From Neckera pumila (Eukaryota > Streptophyta > Bryopsida > Hypnales > Neckeraceae), in assembly GCA_963969595.1 (NCBI GenBank), contig OZ018408.1, positions 28,706,108 through 28,770,107 on the forward strand: DNA of 64,000 nucleotides, written 5' to 3'. Both the position numbers and the translations under genes were made by a program. The notes below the pieces were generated by a model that was not told the origin of the DNA, did no database searches, and was given only the letters and a program-made list of their open reading frames with translations. The number at the start of each line of letters is the position of its first letter. The stretch's first letter is position 1. This document shows positions 25,615 through 37,516 of this stretch, piece after piece.

Positions 25615-26111
25615 TACTGTCTTGTAGGAAGGCAGCTTCATAAATTCCGAGGGTATCTCATGAAAATATAGAACATTGAACTAACATAGATACTTGTAAC
25701 ATATGGCAGGAATGAAAACAGCATTTTGGCAGTCAAGCGAGTGCCTTAACCAGGAATTATGCCCCAATCTTTGAGAATTAAATCTTTGTGATTTAAATTT
25801 GATTTAGAAGGTAAAGGAATTTCTTTGAGACTCAATGAATGAATGGCGACCCGAGATGGTGGGTGTGAATTCCCTGAATCGAGAATTATATTGTCATGCC
25901 TCGCTTGGAATATCATTAATCAGGCTATTTGGAATTTGGAATTGGCGATTCGGGAGGACCATGGAAGGCCGGCAAGTGCAACTCTAAAAGACCACTTCAC
26001 TGTCCTGATGCAGTTGAGGGAGTGCCCTTTGATGTGTGAAGTTCTCATTTTTAAATCACATAACGACAAATTGCAACTAAGTTGAAGAAATATGGTAATC
26101 CTGTAATTTAA
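25615..26111. other. 3' flank of CCaMK
   Basis: Presumed 3' UTR for the first ~200 bp. The open frame 25843-26085 resembles nothing I know and lacks splice support. Confidence 0.45.
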
Positions 26112-26700
26112 CCCCTAAAGGACCATTGTCCCTTTGGGGGACAAATTGGATTTGCGGCAAGTACTTATAGTCTAAAATTCTTTCATGATTTTTCAAAACT
26201 TTTTTTGAAGATAGAAAAAATTGTTTTTTTTTCAATTGGTGCCTAGGAACAAAAGTTATGCCCAAATAAGCTCAAAATAGGGGAGACCAGGCAACAAAAA
26301 AATTATCTCAAAATTTAAAATTTTTTTTAAAATTTTTTTTCTCATAGATTATTTTTTATTTACATGGAAAGCTTTGATTCATTGCAATTAGATAAGTGAT
26401 CTAAAAGTTATGGATAATCTTATTTTTTGAGCAATCTAAGCATCTTCTTGAAAAAATAACTTCTAGGATATGCAATTTTTACAATTTTTCAAAAAAAGAA
26501 GTTCTATATGGTTTAATTTGCTTGCTAGAACAATCTCCCCATTAGCTAGGATTTAATTCCATCTTAGATATATTAATAATTTATATTTTGCTTCTATCTT
26601 GTATCTATTTAATAATGTTTTTAAGAATGAAAATTAAATTTTGTTTAGAAATATTTTTTTTCTTAAATTCTCAACTCAATTATCCACTACAAAGATTTAA

Positions 26701-27623
26701 TCCCTAAATGCTTCAAGCACCAAATTTTGGTGTTGACAAAACTTTGATGTAAAATAAAACCTAACCAAGTTGTTTATAGTAGTTTATATTTTTGAAAAAT
26801 TCTTTTTGAAGTTTAGTTTTGGCATCAAAAATTTGATTTTGAAAATGATTGATTATGATTTTTTTATTTAAGATTTTCATTAGAAGAGATTTGAGGGCAT
26901 TGGAGGGCCATTTCAGGCCCGTTTCCCAATCTAGTCAGATCTGTGAACAACCGGTATGGGCTATTAGAAAAAAAAATTTCAATAAAAAAAAAAAAAAAAA
27001 TTCTCTCCCAAATATCATTTCAAGCCAATTTTTTTTTTTTTTTTTGAAAATGACATGGTACTCGCGCGACCACATCAACCAGCAACTTTCTTGCATGGGA
27101 ACGCTGCGGAAACACAGGATAACTCGCAAGTTCTTGGAAGCCTCAAATCTCTTCTAATGGTACAAAGGTGCCTATTGCAATCTTAACTTTCTCGTAGTAT
27201 TGAGGGCCTTTGGAAATGAGCCTCATATACACTAGATCTTGGAGATAAAATCACATTAAAAATTCATTTCAAAAAATTATAGACTAGATTTTGAGAAGCC
27301 ATAAATTGATTGGAGTTATATATGCTATGTCCTTTAATTTCATATTTTTTTGGTGACCAACTTTTTAGATTTGACATGTGAAAAGAAGATTGAAAGACTT
27401 CAAATCACTTGCAATTTTAACACCCTCACAATCAAACATTATAATCTTTCAACCTATACATAATATTGTCATATTTTCTTTTCATATGTAATCTCTAACA
27501 TGTCTAGTTTGAATTTGTACAATTACAATTCAAAAAAAGTGATACAACTTATGAAAATGTTGGCTTTTTGTTCAATTTAGAGCAAATTCCTGGAAGCTCA
27601 AATAAGGCCATGGGCATTTAGGG
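26701..27623. mobile_element. Second TTAA-type family, nested, itself hosting another MITE
   Basis: The termini TCCCTAAATGC (26701) and GCATTTAGGG (to 27623) are inverse. The left flank is TTAA; the right flank reads TAAA, probably a decayed copy. The interior is unrelated to the main ~0.9 kb family. Without the MITE at 26878-27159 it is ~641 bp. This makes three levels of nesting at one site. Confidence 0.65.
26878..27159. mobile_element. CATTAG-family MITE, copy a (282 bp)
   Basis: Perfect 19-bp inverted ends CATTAGAAGAGATTTGAGG...CCTCAAATCTCTTCTAATG. The interior has a GGAGGGCC box, a poly-A tract, a poly-T tract and a 'cgcgaccacatcaa' segment shared with copies b and d. No target duplication was resolved. 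It is the innermost of a triple nest. Confidence 0.8.
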
Positions 27624-27910
27624 TAAACCTCAAAACTTTGTAGTGCAAAAAATTTAAGATCAGAATGTTCAAAGTCACATAATCTAGTCCCACAATGTAC
27701 AAAACACTTGTCTTCTCCACTTTAATCAAAATTACCTTGCAATCTGTGCGGTCAAAATTTCTGAAATTTATTCCACACATTCTTATACTTGTCAAGTGTA
27801 AGATCCTACAATTATATGTGCAAAAAAAAACAATTTTCAAATTTTTTTACCCTTTTTTTACAGAAATGGCAGATTTTTGGCGAAAAAAAGGCCAGTCCTC
27901 TAGGGGTTAA

Positions 27911-28369
27911 CGATCTCTCCATCAAGCAAAACTAAATGATGTAAAAGAGCTTATACTCAGCTAAGGAAGGCTGCGCTCTGAGCACTTCATCTGTGATAGC
28001 CAGTCCACAGTCCACAGTGCTAAAACTCTGCAGAAGTGACTTCGTTCACATCGGTTGCTCATTTCACTTTCGATCCTCTCCATAAAAGTCTGTACCGGAT
28101 ATTTGATAATGAACATCAATTCGTTTTTACAGGAAAATTTCGAAATACAGGTGGGGATTTCGGAACATTTATGAACAGGGATTGCACAGGTGTCGGGTGT
28201 AGAAAGTGAACATATGCAGCCTTCATCAACCCTACGTGAACAGTCTCCAACAAACGCTTTGGACTCCAGGTCTCCCTATTCTCTCACAGTTCTTTGCAGA
28301 AGCACCCAGCAGGGAGGCACCGTCACAAACGAAAATTTAACTACAAACCCACACCTGTATCGCGAACTC
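27911..28369. other. 3' flank of the PP2C gene
   Basis: Probably contains the 3' UTR of the minus-strand phosphatase. Forward open frames from 28190 and 28294 are antisense to its last exon and not credible. Confidence 0.45.
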
Positions 28370-31300
28370 TCAAGTCACATAGGATACGACTGCGGTGGTA
28401 TCGTCAAGCTTCCCTCCAGAGTAACTATCATAACCTGCCTTATGAGCTTCTCTTGCGAACGGACTCATGCCCTGCTTTGTATGGCCCATTTCGTTTGCCC
28501 TTTTCACCAATTGTTTCGCAACAACCTGCCAGTGCACAATAAGCACATTAAGCAAAAAAGCGACCAATACAGTGTTCCGATTGCTTACAAAAGATACCAA
28601 GGATTTGCCAACCAATACTGTCACAGAGAGGAAAAATGAAAACCACCAATCCGCTGAGATCCGAGATATTGAAATATCAATTCACAGACTCATGCACTAA
28701 CTTTTCAGTATCAAAGAGCACAAAGAATTCCATGCTCTAACATAAGCTCACCAAAATACAAGAAAAAACATCACAATTGAAAATTCAAATCTCAAACTCA
28801 AGCCAATGTAGTTGGGAAAAAGGCCATACCTCTGGCCCACCACCACCTTTTTGAATAGAGCTCACAATCTCTATTATCTGGTCATCAAAGAGATTGTCCC
28901 AAACACCATCTGAACCAAGAATCACTACATCGTTCTTCTGCACTTGGACGTCATAAACCTGAAAAACGTCACGAAGTCAACAGGACGATGTTGAGAGAAA
29001 GAAAATACACAAGACTAGGTAGCTGACTTGGACCTGAATCCACGCAGTTGTAGTGAGCATCACTAATGGCAAGTCATACTTACTGAAATTTAAAGACAAG
29101 CAACCCTAATAAATTTCAGTTTTCTTCCACTTTTTGTAGAGAGTATTAATAGTTCGAACCTCAGCCAACGCTGGATCATCTCCTTCAGTACCGATTTGAT
29201 ATGGAAAGTTGAAGCCTCGAACCATGGGAACTGACTTTGCCACTACGGTGGAGTCACGCACAACCACAAAGCCACTATCTCCAATATTGGCCACTCGAAG
29301 AGTCTGCAAGCAAGTTCTAAGCTTCAGGATATATACACAGGAGTAATTCTGCGAACATCTATCAAACGAATAAGAATCTCAAATCTGCACTTAAAACAGT
29401 GCATTACATCAAAGAAGCCCCAGACTGTCCCTTCATCCGCGGATTACCCCGGACGTGCATCACAAGCGCAAGTCCAAAAAAGCGCTGGTGGAAAACATCG
29501 GCTCATGAAGAATTTAGTTCAAGGCCAAAATGTAGTAGCAGCAAAGGTCATTCACTGTTACGATGAATTTAACAACTAGCATTCCAAGATGTAAACTCAC
29601 CTGGCCGTATAATGAAGCTATCAATGTCGCTGCAGTGCCTTGGGACCTCGTCTGATTCGCGGCATACACAAGAACTGACTTGGGATCAGAAGTATTCCCC
29701 ACTTTGCGAGCCCTCTCCGCACAATTCCACATAAGCTCCCGGGCATAATGTCCAGCATTAACTCCTGCCATCATCCTGGTCTCTTCCATCAGCACTTGTT
29801 TTTTATACATTAAAAAGTGAAAGTGGAATCCAATGGATGGAAATAAAAGGAGCATGACAACCAAGTCGTTGAATGTGGATGTGGAGCAAGAATACAGATA
29901 ACATAATCTGCTTTTAGTGTAGGAAGACTATGAAGGTAACTCTTTGCTTTCTCATAAAAAAGGTGCAAGATTGCGTTGAACATCCCTAAATTGGAAATAA
30001 TACTTCACACTTTCAGCCTCCACAGTAGCTTTCCGATCAAACGAAGAAGCCTATAACATTAAGACTGACACAAAGCTCCAGCATGTCAGGTCCAGAAGAG
30101 ATTACCACTAAGAGCCCAACCACCAACACCGTCAGCTACTCCCACCCACCGCGTCCCATCAATGAAGTACGCATCTTCTCCTCCAGTCTTAGCCTATACG
30201 TCAATACCAAACATAACATGAGACATAAGGGGGCAGAATAGTCTTCTTATACTACATCAAAAACCATAATTCAAAACTCTGGCAAAAGAATTCATTTACT
30301 GTTTTAAGACCACGAAGGAAATATAAGGAAGATGGTTAAGACACAACAAAAGAAATGACATGTTTAAACAACCCAAATCGACACATTCTATTGTGTAAGA
30401 AAATGCAAACCTTATTTGGATGAGGAATCATAGCAGCTGCTGAATTGAACATCACATCGTAATTAGGTTTATCTTCTTTGATCCTGCAATTCAGTCTCAA
30501 CATTCAACTGTACTGTTTAGTAAAGGAAGACACAGAAACGGAGCAAATAAAGAGAGCGACTAACTAGTGATTGATTGCCTGCTTAAGAAACCAGTCCAAG
30601 ATGGAAGTATAAGACAAAGAAAATTGACCTATCTGAACTCAATTTATATGAATGTACTAACCGAATTACAAACCACCGGCATGGAAGGATGCAATAGGGG
30701 AAAGTAGAACTACTCCTGTGCAGAAGGAAAGGTAAGGTGAAGAAAGATGTTACGAACCCGACACCAGATGAATCAGAACCGTTGCTGTCAGTTGATGTGG
30801 CGATGCTTGAGGCAGCAATGCTTCTAACTCCGGCCTGAATACCATTGTTCAGAAAAATTAGATAAATAACTATGAGAAAAGTGCGCATTATCGTCACCAA
30901 GACATGAAAGGGGAACGGGTGTGATTAAGACGACCTAACGATGAGCTAAAAACAACAGACTCCACATCAGTGTACCAAAAGAGCTACAAAACAAGCGGGT
31001 GCAGACCAGAGTCTTAGAACGGACATTAAAGAATCTCTGATAAAACTAGCGTTAAGCATGAAAATACTTGGTGCCTTGTCTAAGCAGAAATGAAATTATC
31101 CAAAAAACGGCAACACTATATAACGCATGGTAGAGCACTCTAATGTTCTGCAGACTTCACAGAATACAATCGGAACACACCTTCCATCATCTCAAACAGA
31201 GACAAATACCTTGTCTGTAGTTTCTGGTCGGACTTGTCTTTCCTCGCTCCTTTCTCCTCTCTCCTCATCTTCCTTCATGTTCAGCTCTTGTACGAAAGCC

Positions 31301-32244
31301 TCGGCACCACTTGCTAAGTCACTTAAGGTCTCAGCATCAGGTACGTCGTCAAGATCAGACGGAACCTCTGTACTTGCTACAAAATTTTCCGCACCCTTGT
31401 TATTATGGCCTCCATTCACAAATGTTTTAATGTCCGCAGAATCTGAACTTTTCTTTTCATCTTTGCTTGCTCCATTTGACAGATTTTTGGAGGATTGAAG
31501 TTGTTCAGTTGATCCAAAGTTGAACATCAGGCTGCCATCTGCACACTCTGTGTAAACTAAATATTGTTAAGTCATTGCCACACTCAGACAAGGTCGCAAT
31601 GACGATAAACAAAAGCAATATGCACACCTCCATGTCCTATGTACAGAAGCGGGATGTATGCAGTTCTCCTAGACGAACAAAAGAGAAGAATTAAGTAGAA
31701 GTACAAACTATTGAGTTAGCTAAGCGCCCCAAGAAATTACTACATGAGAGAAATCTCAATTCCATCAACATTGTCGAAAAGTACACCCAACATTTCAGAG
31801 TTCACAATTACATGATTGTCTAATGCCCTATCTGAATACATTAAAAACAACAAAGATGAACATCATAACAAGAAAGTTTCAAATCCAGAAGAAGAGTCAT
31901 ATGATCACATTACACCTAAAAGCAAACAAAGTAGCAAAACTGAGGCTAAAGAAACAAATACCTTTAGTGTCCAGAAGAACATACGTAGTAGCTGGCGGAA
32001 ATGGATCCTCAACTGAGCACTGCACGAGAAGTAGAGATGATGGCAGGGAGCGTCTCTGCTGAGGCCTTGCTGCTCCCGGCCAAATAAGATAGGGCAACGA
32101 AGTTCGAGCAGAAAGAGGAGGAGGGGAACCCTTGGTCCCCATGATCAATCTACATTGTCGTTGACAGAGAAATAGTCGACTCCCCAATGCAGCTGCTCGC
32201 ACACCGACCACGGACATGGTTGGCTTACAACAGGCGTTGTTCAT
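28370..32244 (-). CDS. PP2C-type Ser/Thr phosphatase with acidic N-terminal region (PP2C62/BIPP2C1-like), 519 aa
   Basis: Eleven exons: 32244-31962, 31819-31744, 31668-31628, 31538-31210, 30834-30758, 30483-30411, 30193-30106, 29764-29601, 29303-29160, 28958-28830, 28525-28370; all junctions keep phase (520 codons). The N-terminus (~1-75) is Arg/Ser/Ala-rich with few acids, like a plastid or mitochondrial transit peptide. A conserved [13 protein letters not shown]...[13 protein letters not shown] segment follows, then an acidic low-complexity linker (exon 4). The catalytic domain has GGEDAYF (D300), GVADGVGGW (D314, G315), NIGDSG (D386), GSDGVWDN (D442) and LDDTTAVV (D509/D510), the metal-binding aspartates of the PPM family in the short plant subgroup (Arabidopsis At4g33500-like, from memory). 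Substrate unknown. ATG 32244 follows an in-frame TGA; later ATGs at residues 10 and 35 are alternatives. Confidence 0.93.
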
Positions 32245-32736
32245 AATCTTTTCTCAGTGTAAAAATCAGTGCAGATTCTCCTCAAGCCAATAGCTCATTG
32301 GTAGTATAAACCAAAATCGCTGCAATACGTAAGAGCACATTTCCTCGTTAGAACCAACCAGGTCTAGCGATCACCCTTCACGACAAGATTAAGCATGGAA
32401 ACACGTCTATGTTAGACAGAATGATAACAGGAGAGATTCAAATGAACATAATACGACAGAAAAGGACAATATTGCAATCTGATTCTGATAGAATTAAGTT
32501 TCCCTTCTCTGATCAAAGCCCTTTCTTGTTCAGAAATATCTCGAGCTAAAACCGAGACAATATACCAGCATCAACTCGATATTAGTGGAGGAGGTTCGTC
32601 CTAGCGTAATCAATAACGAACCAAAGAATAAAGCCTGATACACACTTTCCCAAGAGGAATAATCAATAGTTTACAAACAACACCGTTTCTTTGAGCGTCT
32701 AAGACCGATATATAGTCAGAGCATGATCAAAGGTCA

Positions 32737-33165
32737 AACCCTAAGTCCATATACGTGACCATGGTAAAACTCCAAGCTACGTACAAGTTGCAAACCAGAC
32801 TGCTCACCGCAGAGACAACTCGTCAGAAACTAAGTCGCAACCCGAACAAACATGCTCCTATTCCGGATGAGGCATACTAAACCGCATGTATTCAACATTG
32901 TTTGCAAAATTAATGTTCTACTGCTTCCTCTCCCTTTTCCATTAACCCTAAGTCCATCTCCGTCGCCACGGTGCAACTCCAAGCTGCGCTGCACGGTGAA
33001 AGCCCGAGCGTTCCACTGCAGAAACACAACCACTCGCCAGAATCTAAACCGTGGCAGCACTCCATGACCCGAACCATATGCTCCGGTTCCGGATGAGAAA
33101 TTAACTTCGACCGAATGTTCTTAACACCGTTCGCTAAATGAATGTCTACTGCTTGCTCCACCTTT
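32737..33165. repeat. ~207-bp tandem duplication upstream of the PP2C gene
   Basis: The unit starting 'aaccctaagtccat' at 32737 recurs at 32944 and is recognisable to ~33165. Shared blocks include 'caactccaagct', 'tccggatgag' and 'tcta.tgctt.ctc'. It lies ~500-900 bp upstream of the PP2C start, in its promoter or 5' UTR. Divergence is substantial, so the duplication is not recent. Confidence 0.65.
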
Positions 33166-33801
33166 GCCTTTATGGCAAAAAAAAAAGGATCATAGAAACA
33201 AAGCAAACCTCTCGGAATTCCGGTACAGCTACCTTAAGAAGCAAAATTCCACCGCAAGCAGACAAAGCTCACCGAAAGAAAGAAAACATGAACATGTCAT
33301 GCAGTACAAACAAAAACAAGAGCTGGCGCTCGTACCATGCCCTCGGAAGATCACTCAAGATTCGAAAAGCAGTCGAAGTAGGCTTGCAAAATTGGAATTC
33401 GCCCGATTCTTTGCAACGGCACAGGAATCCTGAAAAGATTCGGCAGAACAATTGCATCCGCTGCTCCGAGACCGTGACGATGAGTGCGCACAATGCGAGA
33501 TCCTTTAGGGCTTTGCCTCCGAAGCTGGGACTGGATATTCCCCGCAACGGAGCAGCAGCAAGAGCTCCGGCAGGCGCGTAAACCCTCGGATTCGGAGATT
33601 GGGTATCTAGAAAGTCGATAGATCCATTATTCGAAATTTGTAGACCCGGGTATGAATCTACGTATGAAGAATCTACCAACTTGTAAGATTGCAGAAGAGC
33701 TGTTCTGTGGTTGATTGCGGTTTTGCACGACTACCGAGCGCCTGCCACGTGTTCGTGTGGCACGCAGATACTTGTGGTGGCTTAGCCACAATTGCCAGCA
33801 G
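33166..33801. promoter_or_regulatory. GC-rich segment upstream of PP2C, possible non-coding first exon
   Basis: A minus-strand open frame (33679-33269) ends in a good donor context (CG|GTGAGC near 33270). It could be a leader exon spliced to the PP2C start exon, or chance. I recognise no family in it. Confidence 0.3.
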
Positions 33802-34065
33802 GACGTTAAATCCGTTCCACGAAGTGGGATCAGCAGGGTGAATTGGGGGTTCTCGGTGGTAAAAGTAAAAAAAGAAAACCTATTTTTGAGCCCTGTTTAG
33901 AGCACTCCTAGCTCAAGCACTCCTAGCTAATTTGGAGCTTCTGATTGCAAATATGAATTCAAAATTTGTAAATTTTTCAAAATGATAAAAAATGAAAAAT
34001 TCTTGTTATTTTTCCCAAGGTAAATTGAGCTTATTAGTTCCACTTCATGGAACAGGTTTAACGTC
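33802..34065. mobile_element. GACGTTAAATCCG-family MITE, copy 1 (264 bp)
   Basis: Inverted ends of ~33 bp: GACGTTAAATCCGTTCCACG... and the inverse of GACGTTAAACCTGTTCCATG... The interior matches copy 2 (34100-34363), in the same orientation. Confidence 0.7.
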
Positions 34066-34099
34066 TCCCCAATTGCCAGCTTGGTAGTCTCTGCTGCAA

Positions 34100-34363
34100 G
34101 ACGTTAAATCCGCCGCGTGAAGTGGGACCAACATGTTCATTTTGTGTTCTCCAGGGTAAAAGTAAAAAATAGCCCCCTATTTTGTGCTGTGTTTAGGGCA
34201 TGTTCTAGATCCCTTCTAGCTAATTTGGGGTTTTCAAATGCAAAGATGAATTCAAAATTTGCAAATTTTATCATATTTAGCAAATATAAATTCCTGTGTT
34301 TTCCCCCGAGATAAATCCACCCTGTTGGGTCTACTTCGTGGGACGGCTTCAATGTTCTACGTC
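34100..34363. mobile_element. GACGTTAAATCCG-family MITE, copy 2 (264 bp)
   Basis: Direct repeat of the 33802-34065 element, with ends GACGTTAAATCCGCCGCGTG and the inverse of GACGTAGAACATTGAAGCCG. Identical length, 34 bp apart from copy 1. A 'ttgccagc' flank repeated before each copy suggests the pair arose by tandem duplication rather than two insertions. Confidence 0.7.
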
Positions 34364-34532
34364 TCTGCTCATGGCTAAAGAAGCCAATAGGCAGAGCACT
34401 AAGATAACCAAGTACACTAAAATTAATTTGCAAATTGCACAAATAGGCAATTTAGCACGGTTTGCATTATTATATTGAAAAACTTATTGTGGAGTCTTGT
34501 TGGTAGGTAGAAGGGGATTTTAGAGTCTCCTA

Positions 34533-34847
34533 CATTAGGAAAAATTTCAGCCCTCCAGAAGGCCGCTAAAAAATTGATATCCGGACCCCTGTAGTGCAAT
34601 TTTAGAATGAATAAAAAAATATTTTTCTTACAAAAACATTTTTTTAGAAAAAGATATTAAAAAAATAAGAAATATTAAAAAATGAAAATCTGATGTAGCA
34701 CTACTAGTGCCATATTAGCACACAATTTTAAAAAAATGAAAAAAAATGAAAATAATAATAATAATTTTTGATTTTGATTTTTTTCTGTAATTGCACCGGG
34801 CGGATGCAGAACTCGCGGCTTTCTAGAGGGCTAAAATTTTCCTAATG
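34533..34847. mobile_element. CATTAG-type MITE, divergent member (315 bp)
   Basis: The ends CATTAGGAAAAATTTCAGCC and the inverse CATTAGGAAAATTTTAGCCC match over ~35 bp with five or so differences, ending at a GCCGC box. The A/T-rich centre is laid out like the CATTAGATGA family, and the first six bases are the same. Confidence 0.65.
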
Positions 34848-36366
34848 GAATGCATTTTGGAACACCGTGTAAATGAACTACAAACTTCAAAGTGTTAAAA
34901 ATAGATATTTTAAAAAATCGACCATAGACTTATGAATAATAAGAATACATTTTAGGCAAGAACTGAGAATGGTTGATTTTAAAAAGTAAGATATTTTTTT
35001 GTATAGTTACCTTATTGTACCAAAAAAGGATACAATTTTTGACATTTTTCAACATTTTTTTCAACATTTTTTCTTACACTGCCGTAATAATTGAAGGATA
35101 GTGATTACATTTTGTGTCTTTTAGAAGGTCAACTAGGCTTTTTGCATATAAAAAAACAGATGATATTCATTTGATTTTTTGTGTGCAACTTTATTGATGC
35201 TCTATCCACATCATTTTAGTTGTTTTTTATTTTATAAAGGGTAGTTTATGAAAAAAATGGTATAACATACACTATATTTCAGCACTTTGGGCTTTTTTCC
35301 TTTGAAATTTGATTTTGACATTCAAAATAATTTCTTTTGCTTTTAAGAAAACTAACAAAACAAAGCTTCTCAAGTGTAGTTCGTATTCCATTTGAAAATT
35401 TTGAAAAATTCCTTAAGTATTTTTGTAAAGTTTGAAGTTGAATATCTATAACTATGTTTCTAAATATGGAGTGGTAAGAAAATTTTCTTTATACCAAAAT
35501 GGTTTGTACTACAATGTACTTCTATCCTAAATATTTCTGATTTTTTGAACATGAGTTTGTATTTGATATGAATTTTCTTCATATTTTCTTCAAAGATTTA
35601 TGGTAATTTGAAATCAATTCTACAAAAATATTTGAAAATTTTACGACAAATATGAGACATATGATTTCATCTCTGAAAAATTAAACCAAAAAAAAGTCAC
35701 TCATAAATAGCAAAGAAATGGAGGATATAGATTAGAGGGACTTTCAAATTTCACTACACTATCATACTTAGGCTTTGTCCTTTGGGGGCTAAAGTCTTGA
35801 AAACTGAGATGTCATGAGCTTTACAACATTTTGACCCTTTTTTTGAAAACAATGTCAAAAAAATTTTTTGACATTTCAATGCCTTAATAAGTGTCAAAAT
35901 TTATACTATCAAAAAGGGTAAATAAGAGTGTCAAAAACAAATTATAAAGAGCATTGAAAAGTGTAATGGAAAAAATGTGTTTGCTTTGAAAATTTGTAAA
36001 TAATTCCATAAATGCCCCCAAAATATGAAACAAATTGGGTTTGATTTGACTTCTTCTTGCCTTTCAAGAAAATATATTTGAAAAAAAATTTGAGGGGTTG
36101 TACACTTTGAAAAAAGGAAAGTGATAGTGCAAGAAATTCTAAATAGGCACATCATCTAATATAAGTTACCAAAAAAATCTCTAATTTCACAAATGAACTA
36201 AGCAACATAATATTCTTGTAAAGGAAGGGAGGCCTTCTACAATACCATTGTAACAAGAATGCATTAATATTATGGTGGTCCACAATATATAGAATAGCTT
36301 ACATTCAAGATATTCTACAATGAAAGAGCTCTTGATGCAAGGAAAGCAAAAGGTGGTCTTGCCTTG
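34848..36366. other. AT-rich gene-free stretch
   Basis: No supported gene, no paired termini noticed. Homopolymer runs are frequent. Confidence 0.5.
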
Positions 36367-36515
36367 CATTAGATGATACTTGGGGGTCTTGGAGGGCCGT
36401 TTTAGGCATGTTCCCTGATCTGCCCAGATTCAGTGAACGCCGGTACGGGTGTGTCAAAAAATAAAAATTTCAAAAAATAAAAATAAAAAAATTCTTACCA
36501 AAATATCATTTTAAG

Positions 36516-36552
<37 letters not shown>

Positions 36553-36636
36553 CAAAAAATGATGTGGCAGTCGCTCGACCACGTCAAACAGCAAGGGAAC
36601 TTGGAGCCCTCCAAGACCCCCAAATCTCATCTAATG
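36367..36636. mobile_element. CATTAG-family MITE, copy b (270 bp)
   Basis: The ends CATTAGATGATACTTGGGGG and the inverse of CATTAGATGAGATTTGGGGG extend through a shared GGTCTTGGAGGGC box. It contains a T run of ~32 (36520-36552) and the palindrome-like 'gatgtggcagtcgctcgacc' segment. Confidence 0.8.
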
Positions 36637-37284
36637 AAGTTTAAGAATGTTACAAAAATACTAAAAATTCCCACCCCTAGCCACAAGGTGAGGGATCCAA
36701 ATCCCATGTCTTGCTTGTTAGTTGCCTTAGACAATATAATTGGAATCATAAAGGGCTTTGGAAGTTGAGTAACCCAAAAACTATGGACAACCCGATGGAC
36801 AAAGGTGGGCAATTCTCCCAAAATATATTTTTTTGATTTTACTTTTTGATTTTTTTCTTAAACTCTTTTTGAGATTTTTTTGGCAATCTTTTGGTAGTGA
36901 AAGTCCAAATATTTAGTTGAGTTTATAAGTAGAAGGTGCATTAAGTGACCATTTATCCGGTCATTTGCAATTCTGAGGATTTTGAATAACTAAAATATGT
37001 TCTTGTAAATTTTTTTTAAAAGATAAATGAAATTGGTATCTAACTCAAGTTCTTTCATATTTTTTGAAACCTTTGAAAAATTGGTTATAAATTTTGAATT
37101 TTGAATCACAAAAGGCTCTAAAAGCAGCCATTGACAAATGCAATTGGTACATTGTAGAAAAAAATATGTATCTTTGGAGAGTACTTTTAAAGCATGGTGA
37201 CTTGGTAGACCTCCTACCTTAATACATTTGAATTGTCAATGTTGAATAACTAAAACAATCATTGTTTGCTTCTATGAGAATAGG
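36637..37284. other. AT-rich spacer between two CATTAG MITEs
   Basis: Nothing recognised. Confidence 0.5.
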
Positions 37285-37516
37285 CATTAAATGAGATTCG
37301 GGGGTCTTGGAGGGCTCCAAGTTCCCCCTGCTGTCTGCTATGTTCTGAGACTGCGGGAATGCAGCAACAGCACCTAGCTGACGTGGCACAGCGACTGCCA
37401 CGTCATTTTTTGAAAAAAAAAAAAAAAAAAATTTTGCTTAAAATGATACTTTGGTAAAAAATAAATCTTAAACGGGCCTGAAACGGCCCTCCAGGACCCC
37501 CAAATATCATCTAATT
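37285..37516. mobile_element. CATTAG-family MITE, copy c (232 bp), opposite orientation
   Basis: The ends CATTAAATGAGATTCGGGGG and the inverse of AATTAGATGATATTTGGGGG. The interior boxes occur in the reverse order relative to copy b ('gctccaagttccc' first, 'gaaacggccctcc' last). Confidence 0.75.

Larger units (their letters stand above)
26112..27906 (-). mobile_element. TTAA-type element, reverse, interrupted by a second TTAA element
   Basis: TTAA at 26108-26111 and 27907-27910. The ends are CCCCTAAAGGACC and CTCTAGGGG. Removing 26701-27623 leaves ~872 bp collinear with the other copies (minus strand). The interruption lies at a TTAA (26697-26700) inside the 'ctttaaatct' block conserved in other copies. 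Confidence 0.8.

Noticed and set aside
28190..28700. Forward frames over the PP2C last exon
   Set aside because: Antisense shadows of a recognisable PPM-domain exon.
33269..33679. Minus-strand 136-codon frame upstream of PP2C as a separate gene
   Set aside because: Ends at a good donor but I found no matching acceptor in frame and no family; more likely leader exon or chance, so it is kept only as a regulatory-region note.
36520..36552. Long T run as a retroposon poly-A tail
   Set aside because: It lies in the centre of a CATTAG MITE and recurs as shorter runs in the other copies, so it belongs to the element core.
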